Shown piece after piece: positions 1 to 12,315 of a stretch of DNA of 64,000 nt (position 1 is the first letter of the stretch; each line of letters opens with the position of its first letter). Source of the DNA: Impatiens glandulifera (Eukaryota; Streptophyta; Magnoliopsida; Ericales; Balsaminaceae); NCBI RefSeq assembly GCF_907164915.1, contig NW_025919446.1, forward strand, positions 1 to 64,000, read 5' to 3'. Position numbers and translations under genes: made by a program. The notes beneath the pieces are model-generated. The model saw nothing but the letters and a program-made list of their open reading frames with translations. It was not told where the DNA came from and did no database searches.

Positions 1-372
1 TTTGAAGTTAGCTCAACTAGTTGTGAAGACCGCATTTCTACACAGTCATTTGAACAAGGAAATTTACATGTCTCAACCAGATGGATTCAAAGTTGTTGAT
101 AAAGAAAATTAGGTTTGCAAGTTGAACAAATCATTTTATGGGTTGAAGATATCGTTGTGACAATGATACAAGCGACTTGACAAGTTTATGATGGACCACA
201 TGTACACAAGACCAAATTTAATTCATGTGTGTATTTGCACAAACTATAAGATGAGTTTTATATCTATCTACTCTTATAAGTTGATGATATGTTGATATAA
301 TCAAAGAACCAATATGAAATTGACAAATTAAATGCTCAATTGAGTAAGGAGTTCGAGACGAAAGACACATGG
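1..372 (+). pseudogene. Ty1-copia reverse transcriptase fragment
   Basis: Translation gives a decayed copia reverse transcriptase. It begins with a KTAFLH block (the usual form is DVKTAFLHG), followed by EIYMSQPDGFKV, then VCKLNKSFYGLK, and near 275-295 a damaged YVDD region (YKLMIC). Several stop codons (for example TAG near 108) and frame changes break it. Only about 120 codons around the palm domain remain. No LTR was seen beside it, so this is the end of an older element that starts before the window. The family call rests on block order and is fairly safe; the lineage within copia cannot be told. Confidence 0.8.
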
Positions 373-377
373 GAAAA

Positions 378-404
378 CCAAATTTAAACATTGTTTAAAT
401 TTGG
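378..404. repeat. Perfect 12-bp palindrome, 3-bp loop
   Basis: CCAAATTTAAAC at 378-389 and its exact complement GTTTAAATTTGG at 393-404 flank the loop ATT. It lies directly after the copia fragment. No function is evident. Confidence 0.6.
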
Positions 405-525
405 TAATATCTTGCGCGTTTGAGTCGGCGCTAAAGAGCACCAATTAAAAGCACTTAAAACTATTTTTTAATGATAAAGATTTGTAATTGTTATTGTGTC
501 AAGATAAATATTTGTTGACTTTTGT

Positions 526-957
526 CACAATTAGAATCTCACATCAGATGATGATGTGAGTGGAGAAAGTTTCTTAGTATATAAAAGAAACTCTCATCAC
601 AATTAGAATTCAATATCGGAAGATGATGAAAGTGGGTGAAATTTCTTAATCTGTAAAAAAAACTCCCCTCCATTGTTTTATGACACTCAATATTTGTATA
701 TCTTCTTTCTTATTAATTGATAGTCTTAGTTTTCGGAGACGTATGCAACATTTGGTCGAACTCCATTATCAAATTAATAAGAAAAGAAGATATACAAATA
801 TTGTGTGCCATAAACTAAAGGGAGGAGAGTTTCTTTTATAGACCAAGAAACTTCCCCCACACCTATTATCTTATGATGTGAGATTCTAATTGTGATGGGA
901 GTTTTTTTATATACTAAGAAACTTCTCTCACTGTCATCATCATCCGATGTGAAATAT
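526..957. repeat. Large imperfect inverted repeat (foldback/MITE-like)
   Basis: The left arm (about 536-725) and right arm (about 770-955) are near reverse complements through most of their length. Shared blocks include TTTCTTAGTATATAAAA, CACAATTAGAAT and CAATATTTGTATATCTTCTT. The central spacer is only about 45 bp. Within each arm the block carrying CACAATTAGAAT and GAAACT also recurs, so each arm is itself a two-unit repeat. The layout fits a foldback transposon or a hairpin MITE. No coding sequence is present, and no target duplication could be fixed. Confidence 0.75.
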
Positions 958-1073
958 TAGTTACATAAAAAAACAACAACATACCTCTTTTAATATATCA
1001 ATCAAACAATTATTCTAAAGATAAATATTGTAATATACTAAGTCACTCTAATGCGTATACCATAATGTTTTTC

Positions 1074-1245
1074 GGTTAATTCGATGTTACATGTACATAC
1101 ACTACTTGTATTCCACTCATGAAGTGTCACCTATACACAAAAGTAAAGCATCACCTCTCTTATTTGTTAATTTTTTTCTCTTTGTACATGTAACACTTTC
1201 TTAATGGATACCTGCACTATCAATACATGTAGCATCGAATTAACC
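1074..1245. repeat. Short element with 22-bp terminal inverted repeats
   Basis: GGTTAATTCGATGTTACATG begins the left end (1074-1095). The right end (1224-1245) is its reverse complement with a single mismatch. About 128 bp lie between. It is too short to encode anything and resembles a small MITE or a solo hairpin. Superfamily unknown. Confidence 0.55.
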
Positions 1246-3602
1246 ATGTTTTTCTTAATATCGAACTAACCATGTTTTCTCAGCTCACATGGAGAGGATC
1301 CACTAGGAACATGACATTTGTTCATGATTTTTCTATTAGCATCATGCACAGTTGGAAAAACATCTTTGTTCTCTTTTTTTTTCCAACATAAATATTGTTC
1401 TATTACCTTGTTTAAAATTTTGTTTTTATACATAATATTTTAATCATAAATAAAATTTTGAATTTGTTTGCACTAGTAAAAAATTGATCTATAGCTACAG
1501 TTATTAGTTACAGTAGAGTACTTTCGTCGCTAATTATAAAGAAGAAAAGGCAAGTTCGATAATTTTTTAATTAATAGCAACGGTAAATAATTAAAGTGGT
1601 TATGCCAATATTAATTTTGTTATTTTTTAAATCGGTTAAAATAAATAACCCTAAATTCTAAAGTATCCCTACACGTCTCTCCCTCTCCTTCTCACTCCCT
1701 CTCCTTCTCAAAGTTATTGTATCAAAGAGTAGCAAGAGGAGGCCGCCATTTAGGGCAGGAGCAGAGATTTGTTGCTCTGCTTCCGCTGATCGATCATTGT
1801 TGTGCTCAAAAACAAGAGAAATGGAGAATCCTCCCATAAGGACGTCCATCCAACCGGTTAGAGAAGATGTCCAGAAACATTTTTTCTTTTATTTTCTTAT
1901 TAATCTATCGTCGCACCCAAAAACTAACCCTAAGAAATCAAGTTAAGTTGGATCTCATCACTATGCCATCTGTAAAAGAGACAACTGTTTATACAGAAGG
2001 AGAAGAAATCCGGGTAATTAACAATTTCCAGATTTGCGGTGCAGGAGCCTGTCGTAACTACATCTTGCCTCATCCATCGCAGATGTTGGTTTAATTTATG
2101 TTTAGCTTTTACCTCTATTAGAAACCCTAAATTTTACAAAAGTAAATATTCCATCAATTTCCTAAAAATTTACTCTAACTGCCCGATAGTTCATTCTATT
2201 CAACTTAGATTTAAATTGTTTGTTGAGTAATTGACGATAATGTAGTTCTTTCACACCCTTTACACCTTGACCGTAGATTCTATTTTGTCTAGTTCATCTA
2301 TACTCTATTTGGAAATTGAAGACTGATTTTATGTGTTTGAACTAGTTGAGTCTGTTGTAGAATTTGGGGATTTATTCACAAGGAACATCAAATATGCATA
2401 TTCATTCTTTTGACTATCAACACACAAATTTAACTCTGGGAAATCTGAATAGTTGCAGATAGTATTTAACCTGTAATATTTATGAGCATCAATATGTTCC
2501 CTGATTTTCACTTGGATGAAGTTTATTTTTCATATGCTTGAAGATGATTGAACGACACATCTTATCAATTCTTTGCAACTAATTGACTCTTACTATATTT
2601 ATTTGGTTGCTACCTTACTTGAATGTCAGGCCTCTTTGTATCAGCTATTGTAAGGCCAATATTGGACAACTATAAAATTTCGAAAAAGGTTCATCAGATC
2701 CCTCTTAGCGATGTAAGTACAGAGTTTTTTATGATAAATTCATTTCTTTTTGTCTACATTCCACATGTCTTTGTTAAGATTAGATACAAAATATGTGAAA
2801 TTTATTTAATTAGAGGTCTTGGCTTATTACTAATTATTACTAATGCAAACCAAGAGTGCTGAAACAGGGGAATATTTGGCTTATATTAAATTGTTCTGAT
2901 TTTGATATTAAAAAAATTGTATATGGCAACATTTAGATGCAGAAGAAACTTTTGAAAATCTACTTTTAGATTGTAATAAAATTATTGATATTTTTTTATT
3001 TATATACCAAGTTGTTGAAGGCATGACATGTAAGAAATGAGGTGGTTGCTGAGAAGCAGATTCTGCAATAAACATTCTTTTGAAATACTTCAAATGTTAC
3101 TCATAATTTACAATAAGGTTTTGAGTTCATCCTTATACTGCGAAAACACAATAACCTTCTCTTTATTTTTTATGATGAAGATGTCTATTTCGAGTATCAT
3201 ACATTTTTTTCTAATTTTGTAAACCTGTGTTCATCTTGTAGTGTGATTTTAATAAATCCAATAGGCCTATGTCAATGCCATCTTTAATTTTCAACACAAT
3301 TAAAGCATGATAGGACATGTGTTTTCTTTGTTTGATTTATGCATTTGTTACAAGACAGATAAGTGTATTCACATATAGAGATGTCTTCATTTATGTGGTA
3401 AACACCACTTATACACACTTTTGACATATAACACATATAATTGGTCAGATTCCTTTCAAATCTTGCATTATATTTTTATCACTTTCTCATCAAGTACAGG
3501 TTCACATTCTCATATGAATATATGTCGGTGTAGCATCTTCTATTATTTCTTGAGGAAATTCTTCAATGTAAGTTCAGTTCTCCCCGGTATTCTTCACTAT
3601 TA

Positions 3603-3625
3603 ATATATATATATATATATATATG
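3603..3625. repeat. (TA)n microsatellite
   Basis: An uninterrupted alternating AT run of about 23 bp inside the CACTA element. Confidence 0.85.
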
Positions 3626-4040
3626 TTTTTATATTTTAAAACAGTGACATTTGCTGGACTTGGATTAGATTGGATGGGTGATTATAGTTTCATTGGGGTA
3701 ATTAATTATGTCTTTTCTTTTGCGACAAAGTTGTTTTAACTAAATAATCATACTATCTTGTCTGAATTAAGTGTAATTTTTGTTTGATTATTTTCTAAAT
3801 TGGGATATGTGTTTTTGTTTCTCCATCTTCTTTTGAGATTTTGTTTACACAGATGTATGGTTTGAGATTATTTCGTAGCCTTTTTAGTTGACGACTACCT
3901 ATACATTTCAATTGATGACTCATTTTAGACTTTCGCTAATCGTGTTCCTTTTGGATTATATGTCGTTGATCGGCTTGCGATTGATTTAAACTGATATCCA
4001 GACCTATCTGTTAGAAGTTGTATACATTTTTCTTTGTAAA

Positions 4041-4159
4041 TGATTGAAAGTTAAAAGTTGTGGATTGCTAACTGTTAAAACTAGTATAACTGCTAGAACA
4101 TGATTTGAAAGTTGTGGATTACTAACTGTTAAGACTAGTATATCTGCTAGAACATGATT
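4041..4159. repeat. 60-bp tandem duplication (two copies)
   Basis: Two adjacent copies share the blocks AAGTTGTGGATT, CTAACTGTTAA and CTGCTAGAACATGATT, with a few substitutions. A local duplication inside the CACTA element. Confidence 0.75.
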
Positions 4160-7100
4160 CATTAAATACTCTTTGTTTGTTTCTATTGTCTATTTTTCTC
4201 TTCAAGCTTCTTCCTCTTGTTTAGTCTTTATGGAGGGTTTTATATATTTTCGGTTCAGAATGTATTTAACCTTTGTCAAAATTTATTAACATTGTAAGTT
4301 AATAAAATATTGGCTGAAAATGTATTTGTTGTAGATGTATATCTTGGTGAGAGGAGTTTGATCGTAACCATTTTAGATTTCAATATAATATATAGCTATG
4401 TGTAAGTGTTAACAATGAACATTCGTTCTTCTTTGGTGTAGATCTTTATGTTTAATTCTTTCTAAATCAAATCTAATATTGAATTAATACATTTGTATTT
4501 CATTTGATTTGTCTCTTGCTCATATCGATGATGAATGATTGATACTTTTCAATTAACCTAAGTAGAAGAGTAAATATTCTTTTGAAGCACGCCACTTGTT
4601 CGACACAATATCCCTGAGAAAAATACATTTGAACTATTTTAATAATTACTGAATGTTCTCATTTTTCCTTTACTTTGATGCTTCAATTACTTATTACTTG
4701 TATAACAATGTCTTGTCATTATCTTTGTCTTCACTATATTGATCAATTGATCTTGATAAAAAAATCTCAATCAAATAAAAGAACCAAGTTGTTTCTTTAT
4801 TTCATTTATGTAGTCACTATCAAAGACTATGATTTACTACTAACTTGAAAGATATTTGTTTAATTGCAGGTGAATGTAAATCTTTTGAAGATCTACACAT
4901 ATTTAGGTTATATATTAATTTTATGTCATTTCATCTCAAGATTCTCATTTACATTTCATAAATTTTTTTATCTCGTTGATATTCCATGAAACTATTTTCA
5001 CAGTAAAAAAGTTACTGACGTGTTTAAATGTTTATGCTTCATATTTAGTTTGGAGTAGAATTAACTATTTTATTTTATCAATTTTAGACAACACAAAGTC
5101 GAGGTGTCTTCTATGTTGTCGATGAGGTAGATCTTTGGAAGTCTGTAATTTCCACAAATCATCAAGGTTTCTCTCTTTTGTTTCATTCTTCCAATCAATT
5201 TCTTCTCCGTGACATCAATTTGTCAGGTACAAGTCATATACTACCAACCAAGCACAATTTTCACATCTTTATATTTAATCTGGCCTAATATATTTGTCTT
5301 TTTTTCCTTGTAATTTTATTTAGTTGAAAATTAGTTGAATTTGTCCTAGAATTATTTGGTAAGAAATAGTATAACATAGTTAAACCAATTATGTGCTTCG
5401 CATTTACCCTAAAGATGACAAAACTTATAAAGATGTATTCAAGATAAAATTAATCATCGTATACAGAAAATAACATAGTTAGTAATTATTAATCTGTAAA
5501 AAAATATTTGGATTAGATATTGCTAGAGTGAAGCATTGACCATAGATACTAAGATTTTACAAGTTATGTTTATGCTGAAATTTTGAGTTATAGCATTCTT
5601 TTTTGTGTTTTCCAGGTACAAGTGTAAAAGTTTTGATGAATTGTCCGGCACAATATCTTGTGTAAGTTCTGGATAGTGTACATATTTACTTATATCAAAA
5701 ATAATACAATCACTGGATAAATTTGTCTCACTTCAACGAATTTTGAAACTCATAAACAAAATATAAGTATCACTTCAACGAATTTTGAAACGGATAAACT
5801 GATAATATTTCCTCAATCATATGGTATCCTCCCTACACTAAATTGATTGGGGGGATAATAATGGATAATTAATTAAGCTTTTGTCTCTATGAAATATAGT
5901 ATCATATTCCAATATATTTTTGTTGAGCTGATATTTTTAGATGTTTGAGTTCCATAGTTTAAAATTGTCAACACTGGAAGTAGGCCAACTATATTTACTT
6001 ACCATAGTTAAATAATGTGCAGTATGTTTATTTGATTTCTTTTTGACTTGTTTAATTTTTATTTTATTTTGGTTAACTTTTTAGAATTTTAAAGGAATTT
6101 GGATGCTATAAGCACAGACACATATGGTTTACAAGTTTGAATCATTTGTAAGAGTTTCAAAATTGGGTATATATGATTTAGCTCCATTTCCTTGTGAATA
6201 AATGATTCAAAAATAATATCATTTTTGAAAACATAACTTTTTACACACATATTTCAGAATTTATTGCAAGTTTCTCATATGGATGCAACAAGTATTTATA
6301 CATAGGCTTAATTTCATTGAATTTGGTTAAACATTATGCATATTGATTTTAATTGAAACTGCACCATTTAAAATCACTTTTTCTATCATGTACATCATGA
6401 TATTAATCTTGATAAATTAAATTTGGAAATAGAACTTATTCATATACCAATTTAGAAATTTATTGACAGAAGATCTAAAAAAAATTACATCTAATAAACA
6501 TTTTTGAATTAAAATGCAGATACAACTCCAAGAACTGATGTAGTATTGTTGAATGAAGAATACAAGAGAGTGCTAAGATCAATACTTCATACAGGTACAA
6601 AAAATTGACTACGTTGATCATTTCTTAGTACTTGATGGAAAATGAAAAGTAAATCCGATAGATTATTGATTGATTCATTTATGAGTTTCGTAGTTATTAG
6701 TGTGTTTGAAGCCATTTGTTTTTGGTACAAAAGGTATAATTCTTATTTTTGGTTCTTTTGAGGTATATGTCGAGAAAGTTTTTTATTGGATACTTTTGTA
6801 GAATTTTTATGATTGAACACTCTTTTGATTATTGTATGAAAGATTTTTATGTGTTTTAATTGAAGAGGTGAAAGATTTTCACATCTTTTTCCTTTCAATA
6901 TCGTTTCTTTTAGCTTCAATGGGATTGATGACAAAATTTCTATCTTGGTAAGGCTAACTAATATTTTTATTAAATTGATGTGTTACAGGTTTTCTTGCTC
7001 ATATGATTCTCTGAACTTTGAACTTGGTAAGGCTTTAAACAAATTTTATTTGTATAGTTTTAAGATTATTTTGTGGATCTTGATATTTGAATTAACTAGA

Positions 7101-7399
7101 TTGAAAAGTCAAAATCAATATTCACAAAATTTATTACCAATGATTGTATTTATTATTTTTGGCTTCATTTTACAGGCTCAAGTCACTCCATTGAATAACT
7201 ATATGTATAGGATATAATTTGTGTTATTAGTTAAGAATTTTTTTTGTAATTATTCAATTATATGTGTAATTAAATATTGATAATTATTATTACATTAAAT
7301 AGAGTTCTTAACATTTAGTAATAAAAATGAAATTTAGTAAAGAAAAAATCGAATCAAATAGAATTGGTGAATGAAGAAACAAATTAAAATGGGTAAAAA

Positions 7400-7617
7400 A
7401 TGTTTATTTTTAAATATTAGGCTTTTAGCGACAGTTATTTTACCCGGTCGTCCTATTTTAGCGACGGTAACAGAAGCCTGTGGCAAAATTATGGCGACGG
7501 AAGCAATAGCTACAGCTGGCGACGGGTTCGAATACTGTCGCTATAAACCTTTAGCAACAGGAAAATTGGCAATAACGACAGTATTCACTGTCGCTATTGC
7601 TCTCCCTTTTACTAGTG
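7400..7617. repeat. CACTA right sub-terminal repeat region
   Basis: At least eight copies of a TAGCGACAG/GCGACGG-type motif occur in both orientations and end in the terminal repeat at 7607-7617. In En/Spm elements such repeats are where the element-encoded DNA-binding protein binds. An open frame of 116 codons here (7371-7721) runs across the element boundary and is not a gene. Confidence 0.8.
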
Positions 7618-7739
7618 TTGTCTATAACTTGTTTGATGCAAACTATATTCACAGAATGTCTCTTTTTAAGACTTTCATTGACCAAAAGATTTGGCTGTAT
7701 CCATTGTTTCTCCTTTCTTGACTAAAAAAATTCACAGAA

Positions 7740-8182
7740 TTATTTTATTCTAAAATTTAGAATATGTAGATAAAATTATCAAAAATTGAGTTTAAAAACC
7801 AAGAAGTTAAGCTGGCGAATAATTCAAATACAGAATTGAGAATAAGAATTTGATTAATAAATGTGAGGATTGATATTGATAAAACTATGTAATTATTACC
7901 ATTAATATTAACAGTGATTGGTTTAATTATGATAAATTATTACTATTATATTATATTATATTATTAATAGAGTTTTATAGGATAGTAATTTAAATTATAA
8001 TTAAAGTTAATTATAATTATTAATATTTTATCAATTAATTGTTTATTAATGATAATTTTACAATTACTTTTAATATATTATATTAATCAAATATTATAAT
8101 ATATGTTTAAAGATTTTTTTAAACAACATAATAGACCAGGATGACAATGAATCATCACAAAATTTATAAAATCTTATTTTCT
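7740..8182. other. AT-rich intergenic stretch
   Basis: Very AT-rich with many ATTA/TAAT runs. No coding region, RNA gene or element ends were recognised. Confidence 0.6.
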
Positions 8183-8425
8183 CCGTCCAGAAAAAAAATG
8201 TTAGCTCTAAAGTAAAAGAAATCTTACACAAGTTACATAAGAGCGGTTTGTTACTCTCTTGTAAGCCTTGTTTTCCTTTAGAGCTAACAACTCTTGTGTA
8301 AAACTTGTTTTACTTTAGAGTTGTTGTACAATCGCTCTTGTGTAAGGCTTGATTTACTTTAGTGGTGTCGTACAACAAAATCTAAAGTAAAACCAGTCTT
8401 ACACGAGAGAGTTGTAACTCTAAAA
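8183..8425. repeat. Cluster of related hairpins (MITE-like)
   Basis: TGTTAGCTCTAAAGTAAAAG (from 8199) pairs with a reverse-complement copy ending at about 8289. A second hairpin pairs TGTAAGGCTTGATTTACTTT (from 8341) with its complement at about 8381-8403. The core TTTTACTTTAG plus CTTACAC recurs about six times in alternating orientation. CTCCGTCC at the left edge resembles the ends of Stowaway-type MITEs, but a matching right end was not found. Probably nested or serially duplicated MITEs. Confidence 0.6.
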
Positions 8426-8559
8426 TTTAACCATCTCAACCCTTGTCTCAATCAAAGGGCTCAATTCACAGCTTTTGTAACACTTTAAAATTTTATACGC
8501 AAATACCCATTAAGTAGATAAGGAAAAAATATTGGAAATGTAAAGATAAGAGATATATT

Positions 8560-9063
8560 GGGAAAAAGCCACAGATGAAGTTATTCATTTTGAAGAGAGT
8601 AAAACCTTAGCGCTAGAGCATCCGGACCAAATCAACTAAAGAGATGACCTGATCTAAAATCCAAAAACACGATGATTTGAGTGTTCTGAAGATGAATTTA
8701 CCACTGTCCCAAATGCCAAAGGAAGATGAAGAAGGCTCCTTTACAGTTAAGTTGTGGAAGTTGATGTAATCAACAACATGATAGTTCTTAGGATGAAGCA
8801 TGGATGCGCCGGCTTCAAATGTATCTTCGGCGATTGAGACAGTGGCCATCCTTCCACCAATGACGTCGTGACACTCGTAGATTCGGATGATGACGATGGC
8901 ATCAGTCAGAGGAAGAAGCATAGCGACAGATAAAGTGCGCGGCGGAGGAACCACCGATTCCACTACCGATTATGCAGAGACTGGAAGATTCATACACTTT
9001 TCCTTCCCGGATTGGTGATGATGATGATAAAAGAATGAAGAGAGATAATCAAACTGTTAGCCA
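8560..9063 (-). pseudogene. FCLY: Farnesylcysteine lyase (prenylcysteine oxidase) first-exon pseudogene
   Basis: On the minus strand an ATG at 9063 opens MANSLIISLHSF, a plausible hydrophobic leader. A frame change follows, then LCIIGSGIGGSSAAHF, the FAD/NAD-binding glycine motif. A second frame change near 8920 leads into IRIYECHDVIGGRMATV, DTFEAGASMLHPKNYHVV, NLTVKEPSSSS and FGIWDSGKF. These follow the order of plant farnesylcysteine lyase, the FAD enzyme that cleaves farnesylcysteine to farnesal and cysteine during prenyl recycling. The frame then meets TAG and TAA (about 8600-8612), where the family continues L-RYG-LSL. At least two frameshifts and two stops, and no later exons, mark a dead partial copy. 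It could be a retained first exon of an old duplicate. The motif match is from memory of the family. Confidence 0.75.
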
Positions 9064-10639
9064 TTGTCTTGGAATGATGATAGTTCTTTTTTCTTTTTTC
9101 TTTTTTTTGTCCTTTGAGCTGAACAGATGGATGAGCTAAACGAAAAAGACTAAAATTTGATTTGATGACTGCCGGTCAAAGAAGAAATTAGGGCATCATT
9201 TATTTCAGGTATCTTCAAGAGTTTCTCTAAATAGCTGAACAAAGAGAGAAATGATAGTGCAGGAGAATGAGAAAGTGTTTTTTTCTTTATTCCCCAAATA
9301 GCCGATAATTGAAGGAATCCCCAGTATATGGGAATCAATAATTTATTAATTAATTATATCCTCACACCAATCACTTATTTTCATTCCTTTACCCTTTTCA
9401 TCTTTTAAAAACCCTAATCAAGCACGCCCTAAATGATGGTTGAAACAACTCTTGGTTGCAATATACAGTTGTTGCTAAAAGAAAGTGATGATTGTGATTC
9501 TTTTTTTTTTTATTGTTTAGAAGGGACAATAAATATATCTTGTTTCTTTTTTATATCTAGTATACCTTTTATAAGGGTGCAAACTATAAGTTCTTTTTTT
9601 GGTAGAGGATGTTTTAAATAATTTATGAATTATTTAAAAAATTGATTTTGGTGATTTTGAGTAAGTGAGGTGAGTTAAAAAAGTTTTAAACGGTTAATAA
9701 TATATAATGATAATTTTTTTAAAAATAAATGAAAGAAATTTTAGTATTTTAATTAATAAAATAAGTGATATAATTAATAAGATTGAAAGAGAAGTGAAAT
9801 AATGTTTGATCAAATTAAAATTATTTATAATATCTAACAAAACTCGGTTTAACAATAATTTTTTATTACTTAAAAATAGTGAATTTGATAGCATAACACA
9901 TCATTGTTTTAAATAATGTGCTAAAATACTCTGATTATAATCATAGAGAATGTTACTACGAAATTTGAGATCGAAAAACATTGCAAATCATAAGTTAGTA
10001 AATTCATTCCAATTGAAAAATTGGAAGAATCCTAAATCGACTGTATTCTTTAATTTTAAGACAGGTTCATACAATATTAAATAAAAATTGTTATATTGAT
10101 TATTATCGTTTAAATATAATATTTAGCAAACTACTCTCAAATTTACTTCACTCTTAAGACAATCTTATAAACCAATTTAATGATATTTATATCTCAATGT
10201 TTAAGTCATGAAATTAGAAAATAAGTTAAGTTGTCATGAACCTTAGTGTGTTAATTAATACATGTTTCAAATTATTGAAATGTATTTTCTTTTTATTAAT
10301 TGTATCATCTACATTTACCATTTTGATACCCAGTAGTATTGTTTTGAGTTTTTAAATCTTTGACATCAGCTTAAACCAAAATAATTAGCCATTATAAATT
10401 GAATACAAATACCTTAATATTTGATAATGAACTAATGAAGTACATTAATGGCTTAATTCATCCTCATTTATATGTCTCAATCTTACCAAATCACAGTATC
10501 TACCAAATATAAAATATTCATTTGATAAGATATATCCATAAGTATTTACATGTAACATTTACTAATGCTTTCTATAGCCACTAATTTTAATAACTTAGAA
10601 CGGCTAATAAAACTATGGCATTATTGCGACATCATAAAA
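9064..10639. other. Intergenic region, no gene recognised
   Basis: AT-rich sequence between the FCLY pseudogene and the polygalacturonase stop codon. It contains the polygalacturonase 3' flank (left of 10640). Short open frames here have no recognisable protein features. Confidence 0.6.
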
Positions 10640-12315
10640 CTACGAGCAGGTGACGGGTATGGTGGAAGTAGCAATTTCAGCGTTGGAGCATGATACTTGT
10701 GCCACCACCTTACTATTTCCGAACAATAAATTGATGTTATTCAACCTTAATCCGCTACATGGATTCGTTTTACTGCAGTCGAATATCACACCGACTTGTT
10801 TTGTTGATGTTCCATGAATGTCTTGGTAAGTTATTCCGTTGATATTCACTCCCGACTCCTATAAGATGGATTTATTGACGTTTCTTAGTTAGCTTTCGGG
10901 GACTCTTTATTTAATTAATAAAGAAAAACAAACAAAATCAATTATGTAGCCTTATACCTGATTTGAACAACCCTTCCCGCTAGGGCAATAATGTTGATCA
11001 ATGATTATAGGGTTTTGGACATTGACCATAGTAACATGTTGGAAGAGAACATTCTTAACAAATCCATTACTTGGCTTTGCCAAAGTCTTTATTCGCACCC
11101 CGTTTTCTGTTCCTGTAAATGTCGCTGTTGTAACCGTCACGTTTTGTACTCCAGCCTCTTGTAAGCTTTGCCCTAGGCTTCCAATACTGCATGAAACAGT
11201 AGTGGATTTCATGTCAAGGAAAAACAGGAGAAATGTTTTGAGAATGAATTAAAGAGAATTACTATGTTTTTACCTGATACCATGGCCAGGCCCACAAATA
11301 ATATTTTGAATCCATAAATTGGTGGAGCCAGGGCCAATAGAGATGCAGTCGTCACCGGTGCCAATAACAGAGTTGGTGATTGTCACAACAGAAGATTGCG
11401 ATATGTGGATGCCATCGGTATTTGGACTTGTACTAGGAGCCGATATCTTCAAATTTTGCAGGTTGACATTGTTGCATCCATTTACCGCAATGTGAAACAT
11501 TTGGCTATTTAACGATGATAATCCACTTACAATGACATTATTCGAATTGCTGATCTCTAATGACTGCATTTGATTATCCACCACAAAAATTATTATATTA
11601 AAATTTGAATTCTCATCCCACTTTGAAATTTTTGTCTATCTTCAAAAAACTTATTTTGGTCATCTAAAAAAATGAATTCTCTAGTCCTATAAATATAGTA
11701 CACGTCAAAACAATTTATCGATAGGAGTTTAGATTAGATAACGCTAAAGTTTTATTGAAATTTTGATTTTTCGTGAAATATCTTATTCGGATATTGATTT
11801 TTATGAGATAATATTTTGAAACATAATTTAGTAGATGTATGTTCATAAAATGCAATTTTATGAACATGAATACATACCGTAAAGCCCTTAGGGCAGCCCT
11901 TTTTGGAAGCTTTGCAAGCCCATAGGCCGGTGCCTTGGCCATCAAATATGCCTCCATTGATAGAGAGTCCATTGACCCTTTGAAACATTATCCAGTTTGC
12001 CGAACTTCCCAGCACCCGATAATCTGATGGGGCCACGAGGGTTCCATTGATGCGAATTGTGATTGCACTAAATTTGCAGTTTAAGCCACTAAATATGGCG
12101 GTTGATCGGATCAAGTATCTTCCAGATGGCACATAGATTGTAGCTTGTCCAGCTGAGGCACAAGCCGAAGCCCATGTACTTAGAAAGGCTTTAGTTGAAT
12201 CGGTCTTACCATCAGCCTTGGCTCCGAAGGTAACCACATTGTAAGTGTCTGCCGTTGCTGCTGCAATTAGGGAGGTTAAGATGAATGTGAAAACAAGACA
12301 AGAAGACATCACCAT
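10640..12315 (-). CDS. Polygalacturonase, GH28, secreted (four exons)
   Basis: Exons on the minus strand: 12315-11878, 11563-11274, 11186-10958 and 10858-10640, all with GT/AG borders and joining in frame to about 391 aa, usual for plant polygalacturonases. Residues 1-22 ([20 protein letters not shown]...) are a signal peptide, so the enzyme should be secreted to the cell wall, where it hydrolyses alpha-1,4 bonds of homogalacturonan. All four GH28 signatures are present: [24 protein letters not shown] and RIK, which supply the catalytic aspartates, the histidine and the substrate-binding Arg-Lys. The start [18 protein letters not shown] resembles the exo-/pollen-type clade, but endo versus exo action cannot be decided from sequence. 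A TATAAATA box lies about 60 bp upstream. No lesions seen. A young copia element sits 378 bp upstream of the ATG. Confidence 0.93.

Larger units (their letters stand above)
1820..6600 (+). other. Possible captured or decayed gene exons inside the CACTA element
   Basis: A CT-rich leader (about 1675-1710) precedes an ATG at 1820 whose frame begins MENPPIRTSIQPVRED. Further short open blocks, each with plausible intron borders in AT-rich surroundings, occur near 1960-2094 (starts MPSVKETTVYTEGEE), 2630-2715 (GLFVSAIVRPILDNYK), 5090-5165 (RGVFYVVDEVDLWKS), 5615-5662 and 6520-6595 (DTTPRTDVVLLNEEYKR). I do not recognise the protein, and stop codons prevent a simple single transcript. The pattern could be a host gene carried by the transposon or the remains of the element's own accessory gene. 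Confidence 0.3.
1471..7617. mobile_element. CACTA (En/Spm) DNA transposon, non-autonomous, complete ends
   Basis: The left end reads CACTAGTAAAAAATTG at 1471 and the right end reads TTTTACTAGTG ending at 7617, giving an 11-bp terminal inverted repeat. The 3-bp duplication TTG flanks both ends (1468-1470 and 7618-7620), the size expected for CACTA elements. Sub-terminal repeats of the TAGCGACAG type are dense at the right end (7425-7605), with a weaker set at the left (1487-1590). The element is 6,147 bp. I could not recognise TNP2/TNPD transposase in any frame, so it probably depends on a transposase made elsewhere. The interior is AT-rich and intron-like with short possible exons. Termini plus duplication make the call firm. 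Confidence 0.9.

Noticed and set aside
7371..7721. 116-codon open frame as a host gene
   Set aside because: It consists of CACTA sub-terminal repeats and crosses the element end at 7617.
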